64,000 nt of DNA from Closterium sp. NIES-65 (lineage: Eukaryota; Streptophyta; Zygnematophyceae; Desmidiales; Closteriaceae). The position numbers and the translations under genes are program-made. This document shows positions 14,007 to 23,500 of the stretch, in pieces (the stretch's first letter is position 1; each line of letters opens with the position of its first letter). Location of the stretch: the NCBI GenBank assembly GCA_948144175.1, contig CANXME010002488.1, positions 124,001-188,000 on the forward strand. Direction: 5' to 3'. The notes under the pieces were generated by a model. It did no database searches. It was not told where the DNA came from and saw nothing but the letters and a program-made list of their open reading frames with translations.

Positions 14007-17000
14007 TCAAGAGGAGAGCAAGTGAGGCAAGACAGGCACAAGACCCAGCTGGGTGCAGAAGCGCTGATGGTCACAAGGCGCGAGTGCCTTGGTGAACACA
14101 TCAGCAGTGTTGGCCTTAGAGGCCACGTACGCAAGCCGCAACTGTCCACGCTGCTGTAGCTCACGGGCAAGGAAGTAGCGGAGAGCAATGTGCTTCGTTC
14201 TGTGCTCCAGACGCTGCTCTCGACACAAGGCCAGCATGGCCTTGTTGTCTACGTACAGCACTGGAGGATAACGAGGCTGCTCTCCAAGGTCAGTCAGCAG
14301 GTAGGTGAGCCAGCGAAGCTCCTGTGCAGCCATGGCCCCTGCGTAGATCTCAGCCTCACAACTGGAGCTGAGAACCGAAGACGAACGAGTAGCCCGCCAC
14401 GAGACAGAGCCGGAACCAAGGCTGAAGGTGTAACCCCGTGACGACCGCTGTGTAGCCTGGTCGTCAGCCCAAGAAGCGTCCGCGTGACCTGTAAGGACCA
14501 CTGGACTCCGCCCTCCAAGCACTAGCCCCATGCCCGACGTACTGCACAGGTAGCGCAATACCCTCTTCGCTGCAGCCATGTGCTCTGGTCGGTGTCTCCC
14601 AAGAGCAACATAGCGTGCAAGAATGCTCAGAGGGTATGCAAGGTCAGGTCGTGTGCAGGTCATCAAGTACATGAGACAGCCAACAAGCTCTGGGTACGGG
14701 CCACTCGACTCTACGGACTCATCCGAAGGCAGAGCTGAGAGTGAGTGGCGAGTAGACAGAGGAGTGGCCTGAGGCGAGGAGTACGTGAAGCCGAAGCGCT
14801 GAAGGACCTGCTGCACCATGTGTCTCTTCAGCAGCTCGGACTTCACGTAGGCGAGTCCAGCAGTGTCCGCTGTGGCAAAGACCAAGTCGTCGACGTACAC
14901 GAGGATGTAGAACGGCGGCAGTTAAGTGTCGGTGCGCAGAAACAGCGACGGGTCAGCAGTAGAAGGAGCAAACCCAAGAGGCGCAAGCGTAGTCCTCAGT
15001 GTGTCGTGCCACTCACGCGGTGCCTGGCGGAGACCGTAGACTGGCCGTCGGAGGCTCCACTGGGTGCCAGGAGGGAAAGTCCCAGTGAAGCCAGGTGGAC
15101 GGCGCAGCCAGATCTCCTCGTGCAGGCTACCCTGCAAGAACGCAGTGCTGAAGTCGAGAGAGTGAAGCTCGTAGTCGCGCTGAGCGGCTATGTGCAGTAG
15201 TACCCGAAGAGTGGTCATCTTCGGGGTGGGAGAGAAGGTCTGAAAGTAGTCAACTCCCTGCCGCTGACTGATGCCACAAGCGACGTACCGCGCCTTGAAG
15301 ACAGGTGGAGAGCCCGGCGGCCGCTTCACCCTGAAGATCCACATGCCACTGACGATGTTCGCCCCAGGAGAGGGAACCGCGTCAACGTAGGTGCCTGTGG
15401 ACTTCCAGGAAGCCATCTCTGCATCCATAGCTGCCTGCCACTGAGAGGAGTAGGGACCCTCTACGGCCTCCGCGTAAGAGCGCGGAGTCGGGATGTCTAG
15501 TGCATCCGGGTCTCCCTCAGGAGCAAGCAGTACAGACGCGAGATGAGGTGAAGCAGCAGCCAGACACTGTAACTCCTCCTGCCTGTCCTCTAGGACGTCC
15601 GTGCCAAGAGCACACTCACCCCCGACGGACGGAGGACAGACAGACGCAGACTCAGCAACAAGACTAGCAGCGTAGTCAAGACGACAGCGAGCAGCAAAGT
15701 CGACGAGCTCAGCGACAAGAGCAGACGCAGCAGTGGACTCAAAAGAGGGGTCAGTGACGACAGTAGCAAGTAGACGCGTGACAGTAGGACTGGCAGCACG
15801 AAGGGAGTCCGACTCAGGGTCGGCAAGCGCAGGAAGAGAGGACTCAGGAGGAGAAGGCAAAGGGGCACGCAGAGGAGCAGTGGACGGATGCAGAGACATC
15901 CGGTGCATGCCATGGACAGGAGGAGGACGCTGACGCGAACCGCGACCACTAGCGCGAGCAGGACGAACAGGCGACGCGGGACGAGACGCAGGCTCACGAC
16001 GCTCAGCGAGACCTCCAGTAGGACCAGTGTAAGGAGAGGGAGCAGGCAGTGGGGAGGAAGGCTCCAACAGTGACTGCGACTGGACAGGCTGTGGACACTC
16101 TACCGGAGGAGAAAGACCAAGAACCTGCTGCAGGAGCGGAACGAAGTACGGCCGAGGCCGCGCGGCAGCTCCAGACTCAGCAGGGACAGCACCAGCACCC
16201 TCAGCGGCAGCACCAGCGCCACCAACACCTCCAGCGGCAGGACCTCCAGCAGCACCAGCAGCAGAACCACCGCCAGGACAGACAGCAATAGTCTCAGCAC
16301 CAACACCCTCAGCAGCTCCAGCTCCAGTAGGACCCGCAGGCCCAGCAGCTCCGGGACCGGCAGCACCAGTACCCTCGACGGTCGAAGAAGCTCCAGCTCC
16401 AGCAGCACGCCTCCAGTGGCGAGCAAACCACTCGCGCAGCTCCTGTGGAGAGAGGGGCTCCCGTCGAGACGCAGCAGCAGGAGAAACCCCAGGCTTAGCA
16501 GCTCCAGACTCAGCACCCCCAGGCTCAGCAGCTCCCGACTCAGCACCCCCAGACTCAGCACCCCCTAGCTCAGCAGCTCCAGTCACAGCACCCCCCGGCT
16601 CAGCATCCCCAGGCTCAGCACCCTCCGCAGTAGCACCCCCAGGCCCAGCACCCCCAGGCTCAGCACCCCCAGTAGCAGCACCTCCAGGCTCGGCACCCCC
16701 GCGCACAGCACCCCCAGAGTCAGCACCCCCAGGCTCAGCACCCGCAGCAGCACCAGAGTCACCAGTAACCTCGACCGGGTCAACTGCGTCTACCTGGGAC
16801 ACACCTGAGGGGGCAGGAACCTGAGGGGGGAGGGGGTCGACCGGGGGGGGAACCGGCACAAGGAAGTCCGGCGGCGGGGGAAGGGAAGGAGTGCGGTAGG
16901 GGAAGAGGCGGTAGAAGGGGACTGACTCGTCGAACGTGACGTTCTGGGAGGACAGAACACGACGAGAGGAGGGGTGGTAGAACTGCCACCTCCGAGCGTC

Positions 17001-17096
17001 AGGGGGGAAGCCAAGGAAGACACAGGGAGCAGCACGAGGGGACAGCTTGTCCGCAGACAAGTCGCGGACAAACGCCCGAGATCCCCAGACACGGAA
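14007..17096 (-). pseudogene. Copia pol fragment A (integrase C-terminus, RT, RNase H), broken
   Basis: The frame enters at FRVWGSRAFV (integrase C-terminal region), passes CVFLGFPPDA and FDESVPFYR, a long AEPGGA-type linker with one LSPQELREWFARHWRR motif, and then RT: KARYVACG, LDFSTAFLQG (first catalytic Asp) and YVDD at 14,886-14,897. RNase H follows with DASW, SCEAEIYA and YVDNKAM, then KHIALRYFLARE and a natural stop at 14,007. It is disabled in two ways: a Ser codon became TAA at 14,922-14,924, just before YVDD, and 93 bp are missing after KSELLKRH, removing the conserved RT segment with the YLGLQI motif. KARYVACG replaces KARYVARG of element C. Reads beginning at 14,900 start on GTG, so they are continuation of pol and not a separate gene. 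Confidence 0.93.
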
Positions 17097-19852
17097 GCTC
17101 CTGGACCACGCAAGCTCTTGGACCATTCAAGCTCCTGGCCCAGGCAAGCTCCTGGACCAGGCAAGCTCGTGGACCAGGCAAGCACCCGGACCACGCAAGC
17201 TCTTGGACCAGGCAAGCTCTTGGACCACGCAAGCTCCTGGACAAAGCAAGCTCCTGGACAAGGCAAGCTGGACCACTGGACTCCGCCCTCCAAGCACTAG
17301 CCCCATGCCCGACGTACTGCACAGGTAGCGCAATACCCTCTTCGCTGCAGCCATGTGCTCTGGTCGGTGTCTCCCAGGAGCAACATAGCGTGCAAGAATG
17401 CTCAGAGGGTATGCAAGGTCAGGTCGTGTGCAGGTCATCAGGTACATGAGACAGCCAACAAGCTCTGGGTACGGGCCACTCGACTCTACGGACTCATCCG
17501 AAGGCAGAGCTGAGAGCGAGTGGCGAGTAGACAGAGGAGTGGCCTGAGGCGAGGAGTACGTGAAGCCGAAGCGCTGAAGGACCTGCTGCACCATGTGTCT
17601 CTTCAGCAGCTCGGACTTCACGTAGGCGAGTCCAGCAGTGTCCGCTGTGGCAAAGACCAAGTCGTCGACGTACACGAGGATGTAGAACGGCGGCAGTGAA
17701 GTGTCGGTGCGCAGAAACAGCGACGGGTCAGCAGTAGAAGGAGCAAACCCAAGAGCCGCAAGCGTAGTCCTCAGTGTGTCGTGCCACTCACGCGGTGCCT
17801 GGCGGAGACCGTAGACTGGCCGTCGGAGGCTCCACTGGGTGCCAGGAGGGAAAGTCCCAGTGAAGCCAGGTGGACGGCGCAGCCAGATCTCCTCGTGCAG
17901 GCTACCCTGCAAGAACGCAGTGCTGAAGTCGAGAGAGTGAAGCTCGTAGTCGCGCTGAGCGGCTATGTGCAGTAGTACCCGAAGAGTGGTCATCTTCGGG
18001 GTGGGAGAGAAGGTCTGAAAGTAGTCAACTCCCTGCCGCTGACTGATGCCACAAGCGACGTACCGCGCCTTGAAGACAGGTGGAGAGCCCGGCGGCCGCT
18101 TCACCCTGAAGATCCACATGCCACTGACGATGTTCGCCCCAGGAGAGGGAACCGCGTCAACGTAGGTGCCTGTGGACTTCCAGGAAGCCATCTCTGCATC
18201 CATAGCTGCCTGCCACTGAGAGGAGTAGGGACCCTCTACGGCCTCCGCGTAAGAGCGCGGAGTCGGGATGTCTAGTGCATCCGGGTCTCCCTCAGGAGCA
18301 AGCAGTACAGACGCGAGATGAGGTGAAGCAGCAGCCTGACACTGTAACTCCTCCTGCCTGTCCTCTAGGACGTCCGTGCCAAGAGCACACTCACCCCCGA
18401 CGGACGGAGGACAGACAGACGCAGACTCAGCAACAAGACTAGCAGCGTAGTCAAGACGACAGCGAGCAGCAAAGTCGACGAGCTCAGCGACAAGAGCAGA
18501 CGCAGCAGTGGACTCAAAAGAGGGGTCAGTGACGACAGTAGCAAGTAGACGCGTGACAGTAGGACTGGCAGCACGAAGGGAGTCCGACTCAGGGTCGGCA
18601 AGCGCAGGAAGAGAGGACTCAGGAGGAGAAGGCAAAGGGGCACGCAGAGGAGCAGTGGACGGATGCAGAGACATCCGGTGCATGCCATGGACAGGAGGAG
18701 GACGCTGACGCGAACCGCGACCACTAGCGCGAGCAGGACGAACAGGCGACGCGGGACGAGACGCAGGCTCACGACGCTCAGCGAGACCTCCAGTAGGACC
18801 AGTGTAAGGAGAGGGAGCAGGCAGTGGGGAGGAAGGCTCCAACAGTGACTGCGACTGGACAGGCTGTGGACACTCTACCGGAGGAGAAAGACCAAGAACC
18901 TGCTGCAGGAGCGGAACGAAGTACGGCCGAGGCCGCGCGGCAGCTCCAGACTCAGCAGGGACAGCACCAGCACCCTCAGCGGCAGCACCAGCGCCACCAA
19001 CACCTCCAGCGGCAGGACCTCCAGCAGCACCAGCATCAGAACCACCGCCAGGACAGACAGCAGTAGTCTCAGCACCAACACCCTCAGCAGCTCCAGCTCC
19101 AGTAGGACCCGCAGGCCTAGCAGCTCCGGGACCGGCAGCACCAGCACCCTCGACGGTCGAAGAACCTCCAGCTCCAGCAGCACGCCTCCAGTGGCGAGCA
19201 AACCACTCGCGCAGCTCCTGTGGAGAGAGGGGCTCCCGTCGAGACGCAGCAGCAGGAGAAACCCCAGGCTCAGCAGCTCCAGATTCAGCACCCCCAGGCT
19301 CAGCAGCTCCCGACTCAGCACCCCCAGACTCAGCACCCCCTAGCTCAGCAGCTCCAGTCACAGCACCCCCCGGCTCAGCACCCCCAGGCTCAGCACCCTC
19401 CGTAGCACCCCCAGGCCCAGCACCCCCAGGCTAAGCACCCCCAGTAGCAGCACCTCCAGGCTCGGCACCCCCGCGCACAGCACCCCCAGAGTCAGCACCC
19501 CCAGGCTCAGCACCCGCAGCAGCACCAGAGTCACCAGTAACCTCGACCGGGTCAACTGCGTCTACCTGGGACACACCTGAGGGGGGAGGGGGTCGACCGG
19601 GGGGGGAACCAGCACAAGGAAGTCCGGCGGCGGGGGAAGGGAAGGAGTGCGGTAGGGGAAGAGGCGGTAGAAGGGGACTGACTCGTCGAACGTGACGTTC
19701 TGGGAGGACAGAACACGACGAGAGGAGGGGTGGTAGAACTGCCACCTCCGAGCGTCAGGGGGGAAGCCAAGGAAGACACAGGGAGCAGCACGAGGGGACA
19801 GCTTGTCCGCAGACAAGTCGCGGACAAACGCCCGAGATCCCCAGACACGGAA
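14495..19852 (-). repeat. 2.6-kb tandem duplication of copia pol with minisatellite filler
   Basis: Segment 14,495-17,096 (2602 bp) and segment 17,270-19,852 (2583 bp) are near-identical direct copies. The 19-bp length difference is explained by a 16-bp and a 3-bp deletion in the second. Between them lie ten minisatellite units. Because the copies overlap in pol content, with fragment B continuing further upstream and fragment A further downstream, the simplest reading is one element tandemly duplicated internally, with foreign filler at the junction. Confidence 0.88.
17097..17269 (+). repeat. Short 17-bp minisatellite block (10 units)
   Basis: Ten consecutive 17-bp units of the form GCTCCTGGACCAGGCAA, with variants, occupy 17,097-17,266 followed by GCT. 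They belong to the same family as the large block at 20,551-33,330 and lie in the same orientation as its left half. On the left, pol CACGGAA changes to GCTCCTGG. On the right, minisatellite CTGGACCA merges into pol GGACCACTGG, a 6-bp overlap (GGACCA, 17,270-17,275) common to both sequences. Confidence 0.95.
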
Positions 19853-20550
19853 CGCCGACGCATCGCCAACCTTCCCCGTCCACAGCAAGACTGGGGACAT
19901 CGAAGGCCGAGAGACCCTGGGGTGAAGGTTGAGCTGATGCGCCGCGTACCTCACCGCAAACGGCCACAGGAAATGGGGGGCAGCCGCATGCATCATGGAC
20001 GTACGAGCGACATCCATGACCATGCCAATGCGGCGCTCAGCAATCCCATTTTGCTGTGGAGAGTCCGGAAGCGTGAAGGTCTGGCGGATCCCCCGTGCAC
20101 GACAGTAGTCTCGCAGAAGGCGAGAGGAGAACTACCCGCCTCTGTCCGAGTGCAGACGCAGAACAGGAAAGTCCGAGCCGAAGCTCCTCCTGAGCTGGAG
20201 ACGAGCCTCGCGGATCCAGTCGATCAGCACCTCAGTGACAGCACCCTTGCTGCGCAAGGGGAGGACTGTGGTGTAACGCGAGTAGTCGTCAACCACCAAC
20301 AGGAAGTAGCGCTCGTGACCCTGCCCACGGACGCGGGCTGGGCCCCACACGTCCATGTGAAGCGTCTGCAGAGGAGCCTCTGTCGGGGGGAACTGGGAGG
20401 AGTGAGGAGCAGCCCGGAGGCGCCCCTCAACACAGGGGACACAGGAAGGTCCTGGCCCGGAGGGAAGGGGAGGGAGAGACTGGGGAAGACCAGAGAAAAG
20501 GACACGGGAAGCCATGCTCCAAAGACGGGGCAAGGAGGGGTGGCCAAGAC
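17270..20550 (-). mobile_element. Ty1/copia fragment B, no LTRs
   Basis: This is an internal copia piece bounded by 17-bp minisatellite on both sides. On the minus strand it starts in the GAG-pre-integrase region (RLGHPSLPRL, from 20,550) and ends inside RNase H just after GLVLGGRSPVV at 17,270. The junction at 20,550 changes from pol CCAAGACG to minisatellite CTCCTGGACC; element C continues there with GACGGTGGTGCC. The first 698 bp (19,853-20,550) are unique to B and the remainder duplicates A. Confidence 0.92.
17270..20550 (-). pseudogene. Copia pol fragment B (integrase, RT, partial RNase H), broken
   Basis: Order on the minus strand: HHCC zinc region with CVPCVEGRLR, integrase core MDVWGP...LLVVDDYSRY, LHSDRGG (second catalytic Asp), IGMVMDVARTSMMHAAAPHF, FRVWGSRAFV, the AEPGGA-type linker, RT with LDFSTAFLQG and YVDD (17,661-17,672), and RNase H cut off after LGGRSPVV. 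Breaks: the Glu codon after LHSDRGG is TAG at 20,132-20,134; 16 bp are deleted near 19,575 between two CACCTGAGGGG copies, shifting the frame; a further TAG lies at 19,431-19,433; and the same 93-bp RT deletion as in A is present. Its zinc cysteine pair CVPC is intact, unlike element C. A long open frame at 20,132-21,586 only arises because the minisatellite has no stops and happens to be in frame. Confidence 0.92.
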
Positions 20551-23500
20551 GCTCCTGGACCAGGCAAGCTCCTAGATTAGGCAAGCTACTGGACCAAGCA
20601 AGCTCCTGGACCTGGCAAGCTCGTGGACCAGACAAGCACCTGTACCACGCAAGTTCGCGGACCACGCACGCTCTTGGACCAGGCAACCTCCTAGACCAAG
20701 CAAGCTCCTGGACCAGGCAAGCTCCTGGACCAGGCAAGCTCCTAGACCGGGCAAGCTCCTGGACCAGGCAAGCTCGTGGACCAGGCAAGCTCGTGGACCA
20801 GGCAAGCTCGTGGACCAGGCAAGCTCTTGGACCAGGCACGCTCCTGGACCAGGCAAGCTCTTGGACTAGGTAGGCTCGTGGACCAGGCAAGCTCTTGGAC
20901 GAGGCAAGCTCTTGGACGAGGCAATCTCCTAGATCAGGCAAGCTCGTGGACCACGCAAGCTCCTGAACCAGGCACGCTCGTGGACCAGGCAAGCTCATGG
21001 ACCAGGCACGCTCCTGGACCGGGCAAGCTTTGGACAAGGCAAACTCCTGGACCAGGCAAGCTCTTGGACCAGAAAAGCTCTTGGACCAGGCAAGCTCCTG
21101 GACCAGGAAGGCTCCTGGACCAGGCAAGCTCCTAGACCAGGCACACTCCTGGACCAGGCAAGCTTCTGGACCAGGCAAGCTCCTGGACCAAGCAAGCTCT
21201 TGGACCAGGCAAGCTACTGGACCAGGCAAGCTCGTGGTCCAGGCAAGCTCCAGGACCAGGCAAGCTCTTGGACCAGGCAAGCTCCTGGACCATGCAGACT
21301 CGTGGACCAGGCAGACTCGTGGACCAGGCACGCTCCTGGACCGGGCAAGCTCCTGGACCTTGCAAGCTCCTGGACCACGCAAGCTCTTGGACCAGGCAAG
21401 CTCCTGGACCAGATAAGCTCTTGGACCAGGCAGGCTCGTCGACCAGGCAAGCTCTTGGACCAGGCAAGCTCCTAATCCACGAAAGCTACTGGACCAGGCA
21501 CGCTCATGGACCAGGCACACTCCTGGACAAGGAACGCTCCTCGATGAGGCAAGCTCGTGGACTAGGCACGCTCCTGGACCAGGCAAGATCCTGGACTAGG
21601 CAAGCCCTTGGACCAGGAAAGCTCTTGGACCAGGCAAGCTCCTGGACCAGGAAGGCTCCTGGACCAGGCAAGCTTGCAGACCAGGCACGCTCCTGGACCA
21701 GGCAAGCTCCTGGACCAGGCAAGGTCCTGGACCAGGCACGCTCGTAGACAAGGCACGCTCTTGGACCAGCCAAGCTCTTGGACCAGGGAAGCTCCTGGAC
21801 CAGGCAAGCTCCTGGATCAGGCATGCTCCTAGACCCCGCAAGCTCCTGGACCAGGCATGCTCGTGGACCAAGCATGCTCCTGGACGAGGCACGCTCCTGG
21901 ACAAAGCAAGCTCGTGGACCAGGCACACTCCTAGACCAGGCAAGCTCCTGGACCATGCAAGCTCCTGTACCACGCAAGCTCTTGGACCAGGCACGCTCCT
22001 GGACCAGGCAAGCTCTTGGACCAGTCACGCTTCTGGACCAAGCAAGCTCTTAGACCAGGCAAACTCCCAGACCACGCAAGCTCTTGGACCAGGCACGCTC
22101 CTCGACCACGCAAGCTCTTAGACCGGGCAAGCTTCTGGACCAGGCAAGCTCCTGGACCAGGCAAGCTCCTGGACCAGGCAAGCTCCTGGACCAGGCAAGC
22201 TCCTGGACTAGGCAAGCTCCTAGACCAGGCAAGCTCCAAGACCAGGCAAGCTCCTGGACCAGGGAAGTTCGTGGACCAGGCACGCTCTTGGACCAGGCAA
22301 GCTCTTGGACCAGGCAGGCCCATGGACCAGGCAAGCTCCTGGACCAGGCAAGCTCCTGGACCAGGCAAGCTTCTAGACCAAGCAAGCTCCTGAATCAGGC
22401 AAGTTCGTGGACCAGGCAAGCTCCTGGACCAGGCAAGCTCTTGGACCAGGCAAGCTCCTGGACCAGGCACGCTCGTCGACCAGGCACGCTCCTGGACCAG
22501 GCAAGCTCTTTGACCAGGCATGCTCGTGGACCAGGCAAGCTCTTGGACCAGGCAAGCTCCTGGATCAGGCAAGCTCCTAGACCACGCAAGCTCCTGGACC
22601 AGGCACGCTCGTGGACCAGGCACGCTCCTGGACCAGGCACGCTCCTGGACAAGGCAAGCTCGTGGACCAGGCAAGCTCTTGGACCACGCAAGCTTGTGGA
22701 CCACGCAAGCTCCTAAACCAGGCAAGCTCGGGGACCAGGCAAGCTCATGGACCAGGCAAGCTCTTGGACCAGGCAAGCTCTTGGACCAGTCAAGATCCTG
22801 GACCAGGCACACTCGTGGACAAGGCACGCTCCTGGACCTGGCAAGCTCTTGGACCAGGCAGGCTCGTGGACCAGGCAAGCTCTTGGACCAGGCAAGTTCA
22901 TGGATCTGGCAAGCTCCTAGACCACGCATGCTCCTGGACCAGGCACGCTCGTGGACCAGGCATGCTCCTGGACCAGGCATGCTCCTGGACAAGGCAAGCT
23001 TGTCGAGTAGGCACTCTCCTGGACCAAGCAAGCTCCAGGACCACGCAAGCTCTTGGACCAGGCACGCTCCTTGACCAGGCAAGCTCTTGGACCAAGCATG
23101 CTTCTGGACCAAGTGAGCTCTTCGACCAGGCAAGCTCATGGACCAGGCACGCCACTGGACGAGGCAAGCTCCTAGACCAGGCAAGCTTTTGGACCAAGCA
23201 AGCTCCTGGACCAGGCCAGCTCCTGGACCAGGCAAGCTCCTGGACCAGGCAAGCTCCTGGACCAGGCAAGCTCCTAGACCAGGCACGCTCGTGGACCAGG
23301 CACGCTCATGGACCAGGCAAGCTCCTGGACCAGGCACGCTCGTCGACCAGGCACGCTCCTTGACCACGCAAGCTTCTGGACCAGGCAGGCTCCTGGACTG
23401 GGCACGCTCGTGGACCAGGCACGCTCTTGGACCAGGCAAGCTCTTGGACTAGGCAGGCTCGTGGACCAGGCACGCTCCTAGACCAGGCAAGCTCCTGGAC

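Larger units (their letters stand above)
13667..17096 (-). mobile_element. Ty1/copia fragment A: 3' LTR plus C-terminal pol
   Basis: Read on the minus strand, this fragment runs from the C-terminal part of integrase through the Ala/Gly linker, reverse transcriptase and RNase H to a 3' LTR. Its upstream end is lost: at 17,096 pol switches abruptly into 17-bp minisatellite. No matching 5' LTR, gag or protease is present. It inserted into the satellite at CGTTAGT, the mirror image of the ACTAA target of element C. Fragment B (17,270-20,550) duplicates 14,495-17,096 almost identically and shares a 93-bp deletion in RT, so A and B come from one parent copy. The 15-20 kb region is markedly more GC-rich than the surrounding satellite. 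Confidence 0.92.

Noticed and set aside
15590-16561. Leu-rich and Gln/His-rich frames opposite or shifted to the pol linker (similar at 18,365-19,336 and 57,795-59,204)
   Set aside because: Shadows of the Ala/Gly/Pro linker in other frames; the true pol frame is clear from flanking IN and RT motifs.
13667-20550. A 5' LTR or second target-site duplication for fragments A/B
   Set aside because: I searched the flanks of 17,096, 17,270 and 20,550 for TGT...ACA LTR sequence and found only minisatellite.
20132-21586. A 484-codon frame joining a minisatellite-coded N-terminus to integrase
   Set aside because: It is a fortuitous fusion at the 20,550 breakpoint and ends at a nonsense codon in the integrase catalytic core.
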